DNA from: Bacillota bacterium
GTDB taxonomy: Bacteria > Bacillota > UBA4882 > UBA10575
Assembly: GCA_012727425.1 (NCBI GenBank)
Contig: JAAYHQ010000039.1
Span: forward strand, 1 to 64,000
DNA: 64,000 bases
Direction: 5' to 3'
Shown: positions 8,059 through 16,578 of the stretch, in pieces
How the letters are laid out: each line of letters opens with the position of its first letter
How positions within the stretch are numbered: the stretch's first letter is position 1
Program-made: the position numbers and the translations under genes
The notes under the pieces: generated by a model
Databases searched by the model: none
What the model saw: only the letters and a program-made list of their open reading frames with translations
Told to the model about the DNA's origin: nothing

Positions 8059-9301
8059 AGTTTTTCTGGTCATAATGATCATTATTGCCGTTATGGGCAT
8101 TGGTTTTCTGCTGACCCGGGGCCCGGCGCGGGAAGTGGCGACAATGAATAACCAGGAAGCGCTGGCCCCGAGTTTGGCGGTGGAAGTTGTGGAAGTGACC
8201 CGAGGTGATCTACGGGAAACCGTGGCCATTAATGTGACCTTTGCGCCGGAGAGCACGGTACCGGTGATTCCCAAGGTCAGTGGGACGGTGACGGAAGTGT
8301 TGGTGGCCACCGGGGACCGGGTGCGCAAGGGGCAAACGCTGTTTTGCATTGATGATGCCCATTTGCGGCTGCAGGTGGCACAGGCGGAGGCGGCCTACGA
8401 GATGGCTTGTGCCAATTTGGCGCAGGCCCGAAAAGGCGCGTCCGCGGAAGAAATAAAGCAGCTTGAATCGGCGGTGGCCCAAGCACGGGCTTCGTATGAA
8501 AATGCGGCGGCCGAATACGAACGGATGGCGGAACTCTTTGCCCAGGAGATGATCTCCCGGCAGCAACTGGACAGCATCGCCCTCCAAAAGGAGCTTGCCG
8601 CGTCGAGCCTGACGGCGGCGGAGGCGCGGTTGGCCGCCGTGCAAAAAGGGGCGACCCAAGAACAACTGGATGCTTTGCAGGCCCAGGTCAAACAGGCGAA
8701 AAGCGCCTTGGAACTGGCTAGACTACAGTTGAGCTATACACGGGTGACCGCGCCGATTGCGGGGGTGCTGGCCCAGTTTTCGGTGGAGGTGGGGAGTATG
8801 GCGGCGCCGTCGGCTCCCGCCGGGGTGATCATTGATGACCGGAACATGAAGGCCCACGCCTTGGTGCCCGAGAGCTATGTGAATGCGTTGAAGCCGGGGG
8901 ACCAGATTTTGCTGGAAGCCAAAGCCGTGCCGGGGACCAACTTTACCGGGACAATTACTGCCGTGACGCCCCTGGCCGACCAGACGACCCGGCAGTTTCC
9001 GGTAGAGATCGCGGTGGCGAACGCGTCCAGCTTGCTCAAGGCCGGGATGATGGGGACGGCCTATCTCACTGTGAATGAGGCCCGTAACCAATTGGTGCTT
9101 CCCGTGGAGACCGTGTTGTACGACGGGGATCAGGCCTATGTTTATGTGGTTGAAGACGGCCGTGCGGTGCGGCGGAACATCACCACCGGGCTTAGTTTTG
9201 AGGGGAGCGTGGCGGTGACCGCCGGCTTGGAGGAAGGGATGCTGGTGATCAGCAGGGGTCAGCACCAGGTGAAAAACGGGATGTTGGTTGAGGTGAGATA
9301 G
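8051..9301 (+). CDS. RND efflux periplasmic adaptor (membrane fusion protein)
   Basis: 416-aa AcrA/HlyD-type adaptor. A single N-terminal hydrophobic segment (VFLVIMIIIAVMGIGFLL) anchors it in the inner membrane. The first half of the biotinyl-lipoyl domain (VIPKVSGTVTEVLVATGDRV) is followed by an alpha-hairpin of roughly 100 residues rich in Ala, Gln and Glu, then the second lipoyl half (LSYTRVTAPIAGVLAQF) and beta-barrel. It should bridge the RND pump and the TolC-like channel. The track begins at GTG 8045, only two bases after AGGAGG; ATG 8051 has proper spacing and is preferred. It overlaps tolC by eight bases and abuts the pump gene. Confidence 0.92.
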   Translation: MRKVFLVIMIIIAVMGIGFLLTRGPAREVATMNNQEALAPSLAVEVVEVTRGDLRETVAINVTFAPESTVPVIPKVSGTVTEVLVATGDRVRKGQTLFCIDDAHLRLQVAQAEAAYEMACANLAQARKGASAEEIKQLESAVAQARASYENAAAEYERMAELFAQEMISRQQLDSIALQKELAASSLTAAEARLAAVQKGATQEQLDALQAQVKQAKSALELARLQLSYTRVTAPIAGVLAQFSVEVGSMAAPSAPAGVIIDDRNMKAHALVPESYVNALKPGDQILLEAKAVPGTNFTGTITAVTPLADQTTRQFPVEIAVANASSLLKAGMMGTAYLTVNEARNQLVLPVETVLYDGDQAYVYVVEDGRAVRRNITTGLSFEGSVAVTAGLEEGMLVISRGQHQVKNGMLVEVR

Positions 9302-12300
9302 ATGAATCTACCAAGTTTTGCGATTAAACGGCCGGTGACCACGCTGATGATGTTTTTGCTGGTGTTGGTTTTGGGCGTGGTCTCCATTACCCGGATCAAC
9401 GTGGAGCTGTTACCGGAGATGACCTTTCCGGTGGCTTCGGTGATTACCACTTACGAAGGGGTTGGCCCCCAAGAGGTTGAGAATCTGGTGACGCGCCCCT
9501 TGGAAGGGGTCCTGGCCACCGTGGCCAATATCGAAAAGATCACGACCTTTTCCGCGGCCGGTCAATCGGTGGCGATCCTGGAATTTAACTGGGACACGGA
9601 TATGGATTTTGCCCTCTTGGACGTCAGGGAGAAGATCGATCTGATCAAGGGTTATCTTCCCGACGGGGTAGAAGATCCGTTGGTTTTTAAGTTTGATTCG
9701 TCGATGATGCCCATTATCAATCTGACCCTCAGTGGTGATACTGATTTGGTCACCCTGAAAAAGCTGGCCGACGAGGAGATTAAGCCGGCGTTGGAAAGGT
9801 TGGGCGGCATTGCTTCCGTTGATGTCGCCGGGGGGTTGGATTCGCTGATTAAGGTTGAAGTCGATCCGATCAAGCTGCATGCCTACGGCTTAACTTTACA
9901 GAATATTACCCAAGTACTCCAGGCGGAAAACCTGAACTTGCCGGGTGGAACTGTCCAGTTGGGCAACCTGGAACTGATGGTCCGGACGACCGGCGAGTTT
10001 CAACGGCTGGAACAGATTGCGAACTTGAATATTCCTTCCGCCCGCGGTGCGGTGGTGAAACTGAAGGATGTGGCCACCGTCTCGTTTACCTATGACGAGG
10101 TGAAAAGCTATGTGCTGTTCAACGGCCGTCCGGCGGTGGGTATCTCCGTCCAAAAGGAGACCGATGCCAATACGGTCAACACGGCCCGCCGCGTTCTCCG
10201 GGAGTTGGAGCGGATCAAGCGGGATTTACCCGCCGGGGTTGAATTGGACATTGTGATGAACCAGGCGGACTTCATTCAGTTTGCCATCGATAACTTGAAA
10301 AGCAACGCGGTGACCGGTGGTTTGCTTGCCATTGCCATTCTCTTTGTTTTCTTGCGGAACCTGGCCAGTACTTTGATCATTGGCGTGGCGATTCCGATCT
10401 CGATCATCACCACCTTTGTCGTGATGTACCTTAGCAAGTTGGAATTGAACATGATGACCCTGGGCGGACTGGCCTTGGGGGTCGGGATGCTGGTCGACAA
10501 CGCCATTGTGGTGCTGGAAAACATCTTTCGCTTCCGCGACGAGGGCTACGGACTGCGGGAAGCGGCGGTTGAGGGCAGCACCGAAGTGGGCATGGCTATC
10601 CTTGCTTCCTCTTTGACGACGATCGTGGTCTTTTTGCCGGTGGTCTTTATGGGCGGGATGACGGCGCAGTTCTTTAGAGAATTGTCGCTGACGGTCACCT
10701 TCTCCCTGCTGGTTTCCCTCTTTGTGGCACAAACGCTGATCCCGCTGCTTAGCTCCAGATTCTTACATATCAAGAAGAAACCCAAACCGGAGGAAACGGC
10801 CGGTTATGGGGGCAGGAAAGAGCGGCTTGGTTGGTACAAAAAATGGCTGGCTTGGTCACTGGCGCACCGTAAGACTGTAATCCTGGCCGTTGTTTTGCTG
10901 ATGGTGATCAGTCTGGCTATGCTGTTCAGGCTAGGGGCCGAGTTTATCCCGGAAATGGACCAAGGGTTGATCACGATCCAGATTGGGATGCCCAAGGGGA
11001 CTGTACTCCGGGAGACCGAGCGGGTTGTGCAGCAGGTAGAGAAGGAGGTTTTCGCCCTGCCCGAGGTGGAGATGGTGGCGACCACGGTCGGGGGTGGCGG
11101 GCTTAGCTTATCGGGGCACGGGATGGGGTACTCCGCGGCCAGCAGTGACCATGCCAGTTTGACCATTCGGTTGGTGGAGAAGCAGAAACGGAGCCGTAGT
11201 GCGAACCAGGTGGCCGAAGTGCTACGGACCCAGATCGGCCAGATTCCGGGGGCCGAGATCCAGGTCCAGACCGCGGGGATGTCGATTTCGGGCGGCAAAC
11301 CGGTCAATATCAAGCTGAAAGGGCCCGATTTTGACCGGTTGGGCGCGATCGCCGATGATCTGGTTGGGATCATTGAAGCCGTAGAAGGAACCCGGGAGGT
11401 TGAGTCCAGTCTGGATGAGGGCCGCCCCGAACTGCAAGTACGGATCGACCGGGAACGGGCTTCGGCTGTCGGGCTGAATGTCTATACGGTAGCTTCTTAT
11501 CTCCGGACGGCCATTGCCGGTTCGACCGCGACCACCTTTAAAGTCGGCGGGGAAGAGTATGATGTGGTGGTGAGCCTGCAAAAGAACGAGCGGGGTCTGG
11601 CCGGGCTTAGCCAACTGATGATCCCGACCCCCCTGGGGACCCAGGTGCCCCTGGGTGAGATTGCCGACCTCCACATTGTGGAAGGACCGCTAGTTATCAC
11701 CCGTCAAGACCAGGAACGGATGGTGACGATTTCGGCTGCCTTATCCGGGCGGGATCTGAGCAGTGCCGTCCGGGAGATCAACGCGAAAGTACAGTCGTAT
11801 CCTCTGCCCCCCGGGTACAGCATTGAGATTGGCGGCGAAGCGGAAGAGATGTTCAGTGCCTTTAGAGATCTACTGCTCGCCTTGTTGTTGGCGGTCATCT
11901 TCGTTTATATGATTATGGCCTCCCAGTTTGAATCTTTGCTCCAACCCTTCATCATCATGTTCACCGTGCCGCTGGGCTTTATTGGTGCCGTTTGGGGGCT
12001 GGCCGTGGCCGGAATGTACGTTTCGGTCCCGGCTTTGCTGGGGATGATTATGCTGGCGGGAATTGTGGTGAACAACGGGATTGTACTGGTGGATTACGTC
12101 AATATTTTACGGAAGCGGGGCCATACGGCGGAAGAAGCGCTGATGATGGCGGGGCCGATTCGTTTCCGGCCGATTATGATGACGGCGCTGACGACGATTT
12201 TGGGCTTGGTACCGATGGCGGTTGGCACCGGGGATGGGGCGGAAATGCAAGCACCGATGGCCGTCACGGTGATTGGCGGTTTGACGGTAGCCACGTTCTT

Positions 12301-12409
12301 GACCCTGATTGTTGTTCCCGTCTTCTATCTGAGTTTTGAGATGATCAGCCGGAAACGGAAAAGCCGCCGGGAGCAGAGGGCGGCACAGCGGGCGACGGGC
12401 ATTATTTAA
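9302..12409 (+). CDS. RND family efflux pump (AcrB/HAE1 type)
   Basis: 1035-aa inner-membrane pump with the standard RND plan: TM1 at residues 12-30, a large periplasmic loop, TM2-6, a second loop, then TM8-12. Conserved blocks include NVELLPEMTFPVASV, GMLVDNAIVVLENIFRF in TM4 and GIVVNNGIVLVDYVN in TM10. The proton-relay positions of AcrB (Asp407, Asp408, Lys940) read Asp, Asn and Asn here, a pattern seen in part of the superfamily. The start ATG lies directly after the adaptor stop codon. The likely role is export of amphiphilic drugs, solvents or lipids through the TolC-like channel. Substrate and coupling ion cannot be told from sequence. Confidence 0.93.
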   Translation: MNLPSFAIKRPVTTLMMFLLVLVLGVVSITRINVELLPEMTFPVASVITTYEGVGPQEVENLVTRPLEGVLATVANIEKITTFSAAGQSVAILEFNWDTDMDFALLDVREKIDLIKGYLPDGVEDPLVFKFDSSMMPIINLTLSGDTDLVTLKKLADEEIKPALERLGGIASVDVAGGLDSLIKVEVDPIKLHAYGLTLQNITQVLQAENLNLPGGTVQLGNLELMVRTTGEFQRLEQIANLNIPSARGAVVKLKDVATVSFTYDEVKSYVLFNGRPAVGISVQKETDANTVNTARRVLRELERIKRDLPAGVELDIVMNQADFIQFAIDNLKSNAVTGGLLAIAILFVFLRNLASTLIIGVAIPISIITTFVVMYLSKLELNMMTLGGLALGVGMLVDNAIVVLENIFRFRDEGYGLREAAVEGSTEVGMAILASSLTTIVVFLPVVFMGGMTAQFFRELSLTVTFSLLVSLFVAQTLIPLLSSRFLHIKKKPKPEETAGYGGRKERLGWYKKWLAWSLAHRKTVILAVVLLMVISLAMLFRLGAEFIPEMDQGLITIQIGMPKGTVLRETERVVQQVEKEVFALPEVEMVATTVGGGGLSLSGHGMGYSAASSDHASLTIRLVEKQKRSRSANQVAEVLRTQIGQIPGAEIQVQTAGMSISGGKPVNIKLKGPDFDRLGAIADDLVGIIEAVEGTREVESSLDEGRPELQVRIDRERASAVGLNVYTVASYLRTAIAGSTATTFKVGGEEYDVVVSLQKNERGLAGLSQLMIPTPLGTQVPLGEIADLHIVEGPLVITRQDQERMVTISAALSGRDLSSAVREINAKVQSYPLPPGYSIEIGGEAEEMFSAFRDLLLALLLAVIFVYMIMASQFESLLQPFIIMFTVPLGFIGAVWGLAVAGMYVSVPALLGMIMLAGIVVNNGIVLVDYVNILRKRGHTAEEALMMAGPIRFRPIMMTALTTILGLVPMAVGTGDGAEMQAPMAVTVIGGLTVATFLTLIVVPVFYLSFEMISRKRKSRREQRAAQRATGII

Positions 12410-12552
12410 AAACCGGATTGTTTTCATCTGGCTGTAACATGGGGAATAGACAGGATTTTGCCAAAACGAGTCGAAACTAACCTTGAAAAGAAGATTTCCG
12501 TCAAGGCCAAGGGGCCGCAAGGAAGGGACGGAAGGAAGACCGGAGGTTAAGC

Positions 12553-13218
12553 ATGAAGAAACTATGGCTATTCCCCATGATCTTTTTTCTTCTCATCTTG
12601 CTGGCCGGACAGCTGCGTTGGGAGAAAGGCCCTCTGCAACACGTCGATGCTTACCAGATCCAGCACCTGAAGGACCACTGGACGGGCCAACGGTGGGTGA
12701 TCTTGTACGGAGGTTTGGCGGAGACAAGCGGTGATCCGGAACACCGGCCGTATCCTTTATATAGTGGTGAGTGGCTGCCCTATTTTCCCCAGGAAGAACT
12801 GGATTTGCGCCTGGAGGAGGTCTTGGGCCGCCCCGAGTATCATGGAAAACGTCAGTTGTTGCAGCAAAAAATTAAGGATCTGGAGATCCAGGCGGCCCGG
12901 GTGGCGGAAAACAAGGGCAAAGATTCGTTCTTGGCGGGGGTGGAGCCCGAGGCCATTCATCAAGCCCTGTCTGAGGCCACTTGGGAGTTGGACACCCTGT
13001 ACACCGGAGCGAAAAAGGTGTTGCTGGCCGAATATCGCGCGGAGGCGAAGAAGCGCGAGCTCCTGGCGACGATCATCTGGGGCTTGCTGTTGGTGGTGAC
13101 CTTTAGCGTTGCCCTCCATTATTTCATCGCCGAAGTGAAACGGTGGAAGCAGGTGCATGAAACCTACGAGATTGTCGAGTATGTGACGAAGAACAACCGT
13201 TATCCGTTGGGGAAATAA
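12553..13218 (+). CDS. Hypothetical protein with a membrane segment at each end
   Basis: I do not recognise this family. The 221-aa protein starts with a hydrophobic segment (LFPMIFFLLILLAG, residues 5-20), followed by a soluble part of about 150 residues with a helical, charged middle (LLQQKIKDLEIQAARVAENKG), a second membrane helix near residues 178-198 (LLATIIWGLLLVVTFSVAL) and a short charged tail. With two transmembrane helices the central part would face outside and both ends the cytoplasm. It follows the RND gene by 143 bp and might be co-transcribed. GGAGG precedes ATG with the usual spacing. No function proposed. Confidence 0.65.
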   Translation: MKKLWLFPMIFFLLILLAGQLRWEKGPLQHVDAYQIQHLKDHWTGQRWVILYGGLAETSGDPEHRPYPLYSGEWLPYFPQEELDLRLEEVLGRPEYHGKRQLLQQKIKDLEIQAARVAENKGKDSFLAGVEPEAIHQALSEATWELDTLYTGAKKVLLAEYRAEAKKRELLATIIWGLLLVVTFSVALHYFIAEVKRWKQVHETYEIVEYVTKNNRYPLGK

Positions 13219-13282
13219 GGGCCGCCCGCCTTATAAACCTCCTTTTGGTTGGGGACATTAAAAAGAAAAAGGAGGTTTTTTT

Positions 13283-14332
13283 GTGGGCAAACTCAAAGTC
13301 GGGATCATCGGTTGCGGGCTGGCTTGGGAGCGGTTGCATTACCCGGCCTTTCAGGAACTGGCCGACAAGTATGAACTGGCGGCGGTCTGTGATCGCCACC
13401 AAGAAGTGGCGGAGGATTGGGGCCGGCGGCTCGGTTTGGACCAAAGTCGGGATGTTTTTACCGATTACCACCGGATGCTGGCCCGCCCCGATCTACAGGT
13501 AATCGATATCCTGGTACCGATTCCCCAGAACCACACGGTGGCTGCGGCCGCCGCCCGGGCCGGGAAACACGTTATTCTGGAAAAACCGTTGGGTGCCACC
13601 TACGAACAGGCGGTGGCCACCACGGAACTGCCGGCTTTGTACGGGATTAAGATGATGATTGCGGAAAATTACCGGTACAGTGAAGAATTTAACCTGATCC
13701 GCAAACTGTTGGCCGAAAAGAAGATTGGCGAACCGGTCTTCTTTATCCATCACCGTAGTAGTTGTTTCCCCTGCAAAATGGAGAAAGATACCTTTGCGGC
13801 CACCGAGTGGCGGCAACATCCCGCGTATCCGGGTGGGGACCTCTTGGATGCGGCCATCCATGATCTGGCTGGTTTGCGCCACTTGTTTGGTGCGATCCGG
13901 CATCTGTCCGCCTTTGGCGTTCCGCAGGAGGACGATTTCAGCCCGTATGCCGTGGTCACGGTGAATATGGAGTTTATGAACGGAATCGTGGGCGTCTTTA
14001 CCTATTTCCCGGCCGGACGCGAGGTGCAAAAGCCCGCGGTGGGACTGCGGATCTTCGGCACCCACGGACAGCTCTACCTGGAAGACACCGCTTGCGGGGT
14101 GGTTAACATCTTCTATCATGACGGCGGTCATGAACTGCTGGGTTACCAGCCGAACCGCGGCTACTATAATGAACTCCTCAACTTCTACCATGCATTGCAG
14201 GGGACGGAAGAGATTGCGGTTACCCCGGAGGTGGAGATCGGTGATTTCCGGACGGTCTACGCGATTCTCCAGTCCATCCGGGACCAAGATATTGTGAAGG
14301 TGGACCGGACACCCGCCTACGCCATGGGGTAA
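13283..14332 (+). CDS. Gfo/Idh/MocA family NAD(P)-dependent oxidoreductase
   Basis: 349-aa two-domain oxidoreductase. The N-terminal Rossmann fold starts KVGIIGCGLAWERLHYPAF, and the signature lysine sits in ILEKPLGATYEQA near residue 97. The C-terminal alpha/beta domain carries WRQHPAYPGGDLLDAAIHDL, with Asp and His in the usual catalytic positions. Members oxidise or reduce sugars, inositols and related compounds. GTG 13283 follows AAAGGAGG with good spacing. The gene stands alone between an unknown membrane protein and pepF, so the context does not reveal the substrate. Confidence 0.88.
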   Translation: MGKLKVGIIGCGLAWERLHYPAFQELADKYELAAVCDRHQEVAEDWGRRLGLDQSRDVFTDYHRMLARPDLQVIDILVPIPQNHTVAAAAARAGKHVILEKPLGATYEQAVATTELPALYGIKMMIAENYRYSEEFNLIRKLLAEKKIGEPVFFIHHRSSCFPCKMEKDTFAATEWRQHPAYPGGDLLDAAIHDLAGLRHLFGAIRHLSAFGVPQEDDFSPYAVVTVNMEFMNGIVGVFTYFPAGREVQKPAVGLRIFGTHGQLYLEDTACGVVNIFYHDGGHELLGYQPNRGYYNELLNFYHALQGTEEIAVTPEVEIGDFRTVYAILQSIRDQDIVKVDRTPAYAMG

Positions 14333-14454
14333 GCGGATCTTTAGTCCCCTTGGTAGTGGCCGGGGCCGTTCGAGCCTGTAGAAGCAATAAAAACTAAGGT
14401 TAAACATAGGATGATCCATGGTTTGATAAGGAGTTTGACAAGGAGGTTCCCAAA

Positions 14455-16254
14455 ATGGAGCAAACCCAGGGTGCGTTACCCGAGCGTACGGAGATTCCGG
14501 CGGAGTACCGTTGGCGACTGGAGGACCTTTATCCCACCGCTGAGGAGTGGGAGCAAGACCTGAAAACTGTGGAGACGCTGGCTGCCGAGTTTGCCGGCTA
14601 CCAGGGGCGGATCGGGGCGTCGGCGGCGACGCTGCGGACGGTCTTGACCCTCCGGGACCGGCTCGGCCGGTTGATGGATAAAACCTACGTTTACGCCAAG
14701 ATGCGCCGGGACGAGGATAATACCAACCCCCGCGGGCAGGCCATGGTCGAACGGGCTCAAGCCCTCCTGACCCGGGTCGGGGCGGAGACCGCCTTTTTTC
14801 TCCCGGAGTTGATGGCGGTACCCCAGACAACGCTGGACGCCTTTCTCCAGGCTGAGCCGGCGCTTGAACAGTACCGGCACTTCCTGGCCGACCTGGCCCG
14901 GCGGAAGCAGCATATTCTCTCGCCGGACGAGGAGCGTATTTTAGCTTTGAGCAGCGAGATTGCCGGGAGTGGCGAAAACATCTTTACGATGCTGAACAAC
15001 GCCGATCTGGAGTTTCCGGCCATCCGGGATGAAGAAGGACAGGAAGTACCTTTAACCCACGGCCGTTATCTGCGTTTCCTGGAAAGCAAAGCACGGGCGG
15101 TCCGGAAAGATGCCTTTTTGGCGTTGCACCGTACCTACCACCGGTACCGGAACACCCTGGCCGCCGCTTTAAACGCCGGGGTAAAAAGCAACGTCTTTTA
15201 CGCCCGGGCCCGCCGGTATCCGTCGGCGCTGGTGGCGTCGTTGGATGATGACAACATCAAAACGGAAGTCTATGATAATTTAATCGCCGGGGTGCATGCG
15301 GCGCTCCCCGCTTTCCACCAGTATTTCAAACAGAAGCAGAGCATGCTCGGTCTGGAAGAGCTGCACTTCTATGATTTATATGTCTCGCCGGTGGCCGATT
15401 TTGAACTGCAGATCGGGTACGAAGAGGCGAAAGAAGTGGTCAAGGCCGGGCTGCAACCGTTGGGCGGGGAGTATGCGGCACTCCTGGATCAAGCCTTTAC
15501 CGGAGGCTGGATCGATGTTTATGAAAATAAGGGGAAGACCAGCGGCGCTTATGCCTGGGGGTGTTACGACAGCCACCCCTATATTCTGCTGAATTACCAA
15601 GGAACAGCCAATGACCTGTTTACACTCGCCCACGAGCTGGGGCATGCCCTCCACAGTTACCTTTCCAACCGGACACAACCGTATATCAACGCCCAGTACC
15701 CAATCTTTTTGGCGGAGATCGCTTCGACCGTCAACGAGGTCCTGCTGGTCCTCCACCTGATCGAAATGGCCCGGAGCCAACAGGAGAAGGTTTTCTATCT
15801 CCACCATTTCCTGGAGCACTTCCGGGGGACGGTTTTCCGCCAGACGATGTTTGCCGAGTTTGAAAAGCTCATTCACCAACAGGTGGAACAGGGCGAGGCC
15901 TTAACGGCCGAGTGGCTGGAGCACGAATACTATAAACTGGCCCGGTTTTACCATGGGCCGGAGGTGGTTCTGGATCCGGAGTTGAAGGCCGAGTGGTCGC
16001 GGATTCCCCACTTCTTTTATAATTTCTATGTCTATAAGTACGCGACCGGTTTCTGTGCGGCGGTCGCTTTTGTCCAGCGCTTCCGGGCGGAAGGCCGGAA
16101 AGCGGTCGAAGCCTATCTGGAACTTTTACGCAGTGGGGGTTCGGATTACCCCTTGGTCCTTTTGGCCCGGGCGGGGGTGGACCTGTCGACCCCTCAGCCG
16201 ATCAACGACGCGATGGCGCTCTTTCGCCAGTTGTTGCCCGAGTTTATCCTTTAG
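14455..16254 (+). CDS. pepF: Oligoendopeptidase F (M3B zinc peptidase)
   Basis: 599-aa cytoplasmic metallopeptidase that cuts short peptides, usually in peptide turnover. The zinc site is in TLAHELGHALHSYL (HExxH type, near residues 386-395) with the downstream glutamate in FLAEIASTVNEVLL, as in family M3. The N-terminal domain (about residues 110-190) is the helical oligopeptidase F region, and the length matches PepF of Bacilli. AAGGAGG precedes ATG. No peptide transporter is adjacent. Identification is firm from the zinc site and the overall match to PepF. Confidence 0.95.
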   Translation: MEQTQGALPERTEIPAEYRWRLEDLYPTAEEWEQDLKTVETLAAEFAGYQGRIGASAATLRTVLTLRDRLGRLMDKTYVYAKMRRDEDNTNPRGQAMVERAQALLTRVGAETAFFLPELMAVPQTTLDAFLQAEPALEQYRHFLADLARRKQHILSPDEERILALSSEIAGSGENIFTMLNNADLEFPAIRDEEGQEVPLTHGRYLRFLESKARAVRKDAFLALHRTYHRYRNTLAAALNAGVKSNVFYARARRYPSALVASLDDDNIKTEVYDNLIAGVHAALPAFHQYFKQKQSMLGLEELHFYDLYVSPVADFELQIGYEEAKEVVKAGLQPLGGEYAALLDQAFTGGWIDVYENKGKTSGAYAWGCYDSHPYILLNYQGTANDLFTLAHELGHALHSYLSNRTQPYINAQYPIFLAEIASTVNEVLLVLHLIEMARSQQEKVFYLHHFLEHFRGTVFRQTMFAEFEKLIHQQVEQGEALTAEWLEHEYYKLARFYHGPEVVLDPELKAEWSRIPHFFYNFYVYKYATGFCAAVAFVQRFRAEGRKAVEAYLELLRSGGSDYPLVLLARAGVDLSTPQPINDAMALFRQLLPEFIL

Positions 16255-16420
16255 GTACGGTTTCGGTGCGGGTGCCGGCGGGGGACAAACCCTTCTTGGG
16301 CGGCAACGGCCCGCAAGCACTTGCTGGGCACGTTCTCCGTCCGCACCCGTGGCCGGCGGCCAGTTAGGGTGGGGGAGACAGTGGCGGCCAGTGGCGACTT
16401 TGCGAGCGGGTGAAAAAAAT
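16255..16420 (+). other. G+C-rich non-coding stretch between pepF and the rnj promoter
   Basis: No gene is visible. The stretch is very G+C rich and can fold: GGTGCGG near 16265 can pair with CCGCACC near 16349, and GTGCC/GGCAC pairs lie inside. There is no T-run after the fold, so it is not an ordinary terminator. It could be a structured RNA or simply unconstrained sequence. Confidence 0.3.
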
Positions 16421-16425
16421 TGTGG

Positions 16426-16517
16426 TTGTGGGGAGATTTTAGATTTGATATAATAAAGAAAGTTTACCGGATCGATTTCCTGTTCGGACTTTAAGACCGT
16501 CAGGCGAAGACGGTCTT
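16426..16517 (+). promoter_or_regulatory. rnj promoter and 5' leader hairpin
   Basis: TTGTGG (16426-16431) and TATAAT (16449-16454) are 17 bp apart. The leader then contains a perfect 9-bp hairpin, AAGACCGTC/GACGGTCTT with a seven-base loop (16493-16517), about 60 bases upstream of the start codon. It is not followed by a T-run long enough for a terminator. Confidence 0.65.
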
Positions 16518-16578
16518 TGGTTATTATAAAACACAATTGGAAATGGACGTGAACAAGAAGCAGGAGGTGTTTTTTTTA

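Noticed and set aside
12483-12734. 83-codon ORF ahead of the two-helix hypothetical protein
   Set aside because: Overlaps the better supported gene at 12553 in another frame, with a composition typical of out-of-frame reading.
13493-14830. 445-codon minus-strand ORF spanning the oxidoreductase and pepF
   Set aside because: It covers two well-supported genes on the other strand and has the composition of an antisense frame.
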